The notes under the pieces are model-generated. The model made no database searches. It was not told where the DNA came from and saw nothing but the letters and a program-made list of their open reading frames with translations. DNA of 64,000 nt from Allacma fusca (Eukaryota > Arthropoda > Collembola > Symphypleona > Sminthuridae): the NCBI GenBank assembly GCA_947179485.1, contig OX359249.1, positions 41,216,250-41,280,249 of the forward strand, written 5' to 3'. This document shows positions 62,989 through 64,000 of this stretch, in pieces. The position numbers and the translations under genes were made by a program. The stretch's first letter is position 1. Each line of letters starts with the position of its first letter.

Positions 62989-64000
62989 TAGGGATGCCAA
63001 TGGTCTGGTCCCGACCATTATTAATGGTCCGTTATTGGTCTGGTCCGGTCTGATCCAACACTTGGACCAGACCAGATACAATTGGTCCAGCTTCAGGACC
63101 AGACCAGACCAGACCACAGGACCATGTAGTGCTGTCCATGGGAACAGGAGACACCCAGGTTTTTGGGAACAGGAACAGGAATGGCTGCGTACGGGAACAC
63201 AAATTTTGTTCCCAAAACACTTTGGGAACGTTTGGGAACAAAGAAATTGTTCCCAAAATATCGGAACAAAAGCGGGTTTGGGAACAGGAACAAAACGTGT
63301 ACCTACCTGGTACTCACATAAAGTTTATAATATAAAAATGTCTCACAAATAAAATATTATTTTAAAAGTACGTCGCAACATGTCAAATAAGTCACTCTTT
63401 CTCACGTTATTTTCTAACAAAATAATAAATATTAATTATTTAACACGTGGCAAAAATGAGTCACTCTGGAACTTTAACCCAAAATTGTAGCTCAGAAAAC
63501 TCCAGCGTGCTCTTATCCTTGTTAGTTCAGCAAAAGTATATTGAAAGTGCTACTTGTCTTGGCTAATTTCAGTTACTACTGTACTTTGCGCTGCGATGAT
63601 TAATTTAATGACTGTTACTGAATTATTATTTAAATTCGAGTAGCTAAAGGTATTGGAGATGGTGTGCTGTTATTTATTTTTAATAAAGTCGATTTGATAT
63701 TTGGTTTTTTAAATCGATGCATAAATAGAGTAACTTGGGGCATAAATGTGTAGATTGTACTTTTCTGCAAGTGTTTAAGTACTTTTGGGAACAGGAACAG
63801 GAACATTCCTGTTCCTGCAGAAACAGGTCCAGGAACTTTGAATTGGTACCCATTTTTATGGGAACAGGAACAGGACCGTTGCTTTAGTTCCTGAAAAAAT
63901 GGGTACAGGTACAGGAACAGGTATGGGTACCAAATTTTCGTTTCCATGGACAGCACTAGGACCATGGTCCCAAAAGTTCGCAAAATAAAAATTTATGAGT
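62989..64000. mobile_element. hAT-like element, interrupted and cut by the window end
   Basis: A hAT-like end begins at about 62989 (TAGGGATGCCAATGGTCTGG) and is followed by a dense array of GGTCTGGTCC / GGACCAGACC words in both orientations up to 63118. A second element is inserted at 63127-63958, and flanking sequence of the host element resumes after 63966 (GTCCCAAAAG...). The right terminus is beyond the window, so the family and target duplication (candidate ACAGACGC, 62981-62988) cannot be confirmed. Confidence 0.55.
63127..63958. mobile_element. Non-autonomous hAT-type DNA transposon (832 bp), nested
   Basis: A perfect 15-bp terminal inverted repeat, TAGTGCTGTCCATGG, is found at 63127-63141 and in reverse complement at 63944-63958. 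An exact 8-bp target duplication, GGACCATG, lies at 63119-63126 and 63959-63966. These are hAT hallmarks. Both subterminal regions carry GGGAACAGGAACAGG-type words, purine-rich on the plus strand at both ends (about 63137-63300 and 63785-63930). The centre is AT-rich with no transposase. It sits inside the GGACCAGACC array of another hAT-like element, so it is the younger insertion. Confidence 0.9.

Noticed and set aside
62945-63352. 135-codon open frame on the plus strand
   Set aside because: Runs through the repeat arrays of two transposons; no protein-family motif.
1-64000. Retroviral or LTR elements, Polintons, CRISPR arrays, rRNA
   Set aside because: No reverse transcriptase, gag, integrase or capsid motif, no long terminal repeats, no spaced repeat array and no rRNA core were seen.

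Overview
The window is nuclear DNA from an animal. It is AT-rich, its genes are split by many short introns (about 50-500 bp) with GT/AG borders, and every gene recognised has a direct animal orthologue. The set (strawberry notch, Notchless, PR-Set7/KMT5A, UGCG, MED8, MED15) fits a small-genome invertebrate, most likely an arthropod, but nothing seen fixes the order. All gene models below were assembled by eye from splice sites and family conservation.

Layout, left to right: 1-3507 no gene seen. 3508-5028 (-) a mevalonate-kinase homologue with altered catalytic motifs. 5107-5952 (-) a BolA-family Fe-S protein only 78 bp upstream of it. 8016-10501 (+) BRAP, a RING/UBP-finger E3 ligase. 11931-21125 (-) strawberry notch (SBNO), 23 coding exons. 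24365-25459 (+) KMT5A/PR-Set7. 27415-28800 (-) RNF25, an RWD-RING E3 ligase. 32036-34435 (-) Notchless/NLE1. 36367-37746 (+) STUB1/CHIP. 41445-43831 (-) ceramide glucosyltransferase UGCG. 43832-49770 a gene-poor stretch with dispersed repeats. 49771-50955 (-) MED8. 52013-53590 (-) DRG1. 54781-59500 (-) MED15. 60303-64000 a transposon-rich end.

Functionally these are housekeeping and regulatory genes: ubiquitin ligation and protein quality control (BRAP, RNF25, STUB1), ribosome biogenesis and translation (NLE1, DRG1), chromatin and transcription (SBNO, KMT5A, MED8, MED15), and lipid or isoprenoid metabolism (UGCG, MVK-like). Three neighbouring pairs are divergent and could share promoter regions: BolA/BRAP, SBNO/KMT5A and NLE1/STUB1.

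The most notable non-genic findings are two complete non-autonomous hAT-type DNA elements, each with terminal inverted repeats and a perfect 8-bp target duplication. One is nested in a third hAT-like element that runs off the right end. All three carry arrays of short degenerate motifs near their ends. There is also a dispersed repeat with three recognisable copies. I found no CRISPR, no tRNA or rRNA gene, no retroviral or LTR element, and no clearly new multi-gene system.
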